DNA of 45,684 nucleotides from a virus. Position numbers and translations under genes: made by a program. The notes beneath the pieces are model-generated. The model had not been told where the DNA came from. It did not search any database and saw nothing but the letters and a program-made list of their open reading frames with translations. Where the stretch lies: IMG/VR virus record IMGVR_UViG_3300034684_000191, positions 1-45,684 of that record; one strand, written 5' to 3'. Below, piece by piece: positions 45,597 through 45,684 of the stretch (its first letter is position 1; the number at the start of each line of letters is the position of its first letter).

Positions 45597-45684
45597 GGAG
45601 TGTATTCGAAAACTAAGAAAAGAAATGAAGAAAACGGGCAATACAACAACAATAAACAGCAAAGCAACCCCGTGATCTGAAATT

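Overview
The window is an almost complete siphovirus prophage, about 43 kb from roughly 1.8 kb to 45.5 kb, in what looks like a Gram-positive gut-type Clostridia genome. The host call is an inference. It rests on strong AGGAGG ribosome sites, frequent GTG/TTG starts, tandem large serine recombinases, genes of the Tn916/Tn1549 conjugative-element type, and DUF3825, DUF4314, DUF932 and VRR-NUC families common in Oscillospiraceae-like Firmicutes. Most of the DNA is fairly GC-rich; one cargo gene (35573-36538) is clearly more AT-rich. No rRNA, tRNA or CRISPR array was found.

Layout. (1) 1-1.78 kb, left flank: a conjugative-element-like sigma/HTH pair and a DUF3825 gene ending in a strong terminator. 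(2) 1.8-2.5 kb: a small sigma-like regulator behind a leader ORF, an intrinsic terminator and a hairpin that covers its ribosome site. (3) 2.6-13.1 kb, replication: an SNF2-type helicase gene broken by an HNH endonuclease gene and a 4-nt frame break, a zinc ribbon, a coiled-coil protein, a possible single-strand-binding protein, a family A DNA polymerase, DUF932, a 2-deoxyribosyltransferase-like protein, a P4-type primase-helicase, an iteron cluster that may be the replication origin, and a VRR-NUC nuclease. (4) 13.1-14.8 kb: an ArpU-like late regulator, a duplicated promoter-like element, an HNH packaging nuclease and the small terminase. (5) 14.8-21.5 kb: nearly 7 kb of accessory genes placed between the two terminase genes, with a PP-loop ATPase, a ParB-methylase fusion, a cytosine methylase with a long repeat insertion, a divergent RHH repressor, a SLOG protein and conjugative-element-type genes. 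(6) 21.8-39.6 kb, virion: large terminase, HK97 portal, ClpP-like protease, major capsid, connectors, major tail protein, tail chaperones with a textbook -1 frameshift signal, tape measure, Dit, Tal and a GH18-type fibre. A self-contained HTH cargo gene sits among the tail genes. (7) 39.7-41.8 kb, lysis: a holin and a SpoIID-amidase-LysM endolysin with a likely internal start. (8) 41.9-45.5 kb: an HTH/zinc-finger protein, a SHOCT-like protein and two overlapping large serine recombinases ending in a terminator.

How it works together. Nearly everything is on the plus strand and tightly coupled by ATGA-type overlaps. There is no recognisable CI/Cro immunity region. Control seems to rest on small sigma-region-4-like proteins at the left end, before the packaging genes and before the integrases. 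The most striking points for follow-up are the split helicase, the PP-loop/methylase cassette with its repeat-filled cytosine methylase, the autonomous HTH cargo gene, the inverted iteron cluster, the nested GH18 fibre, and the hairpins that cover ribosome sites. The exact attachment sites could not be identified.
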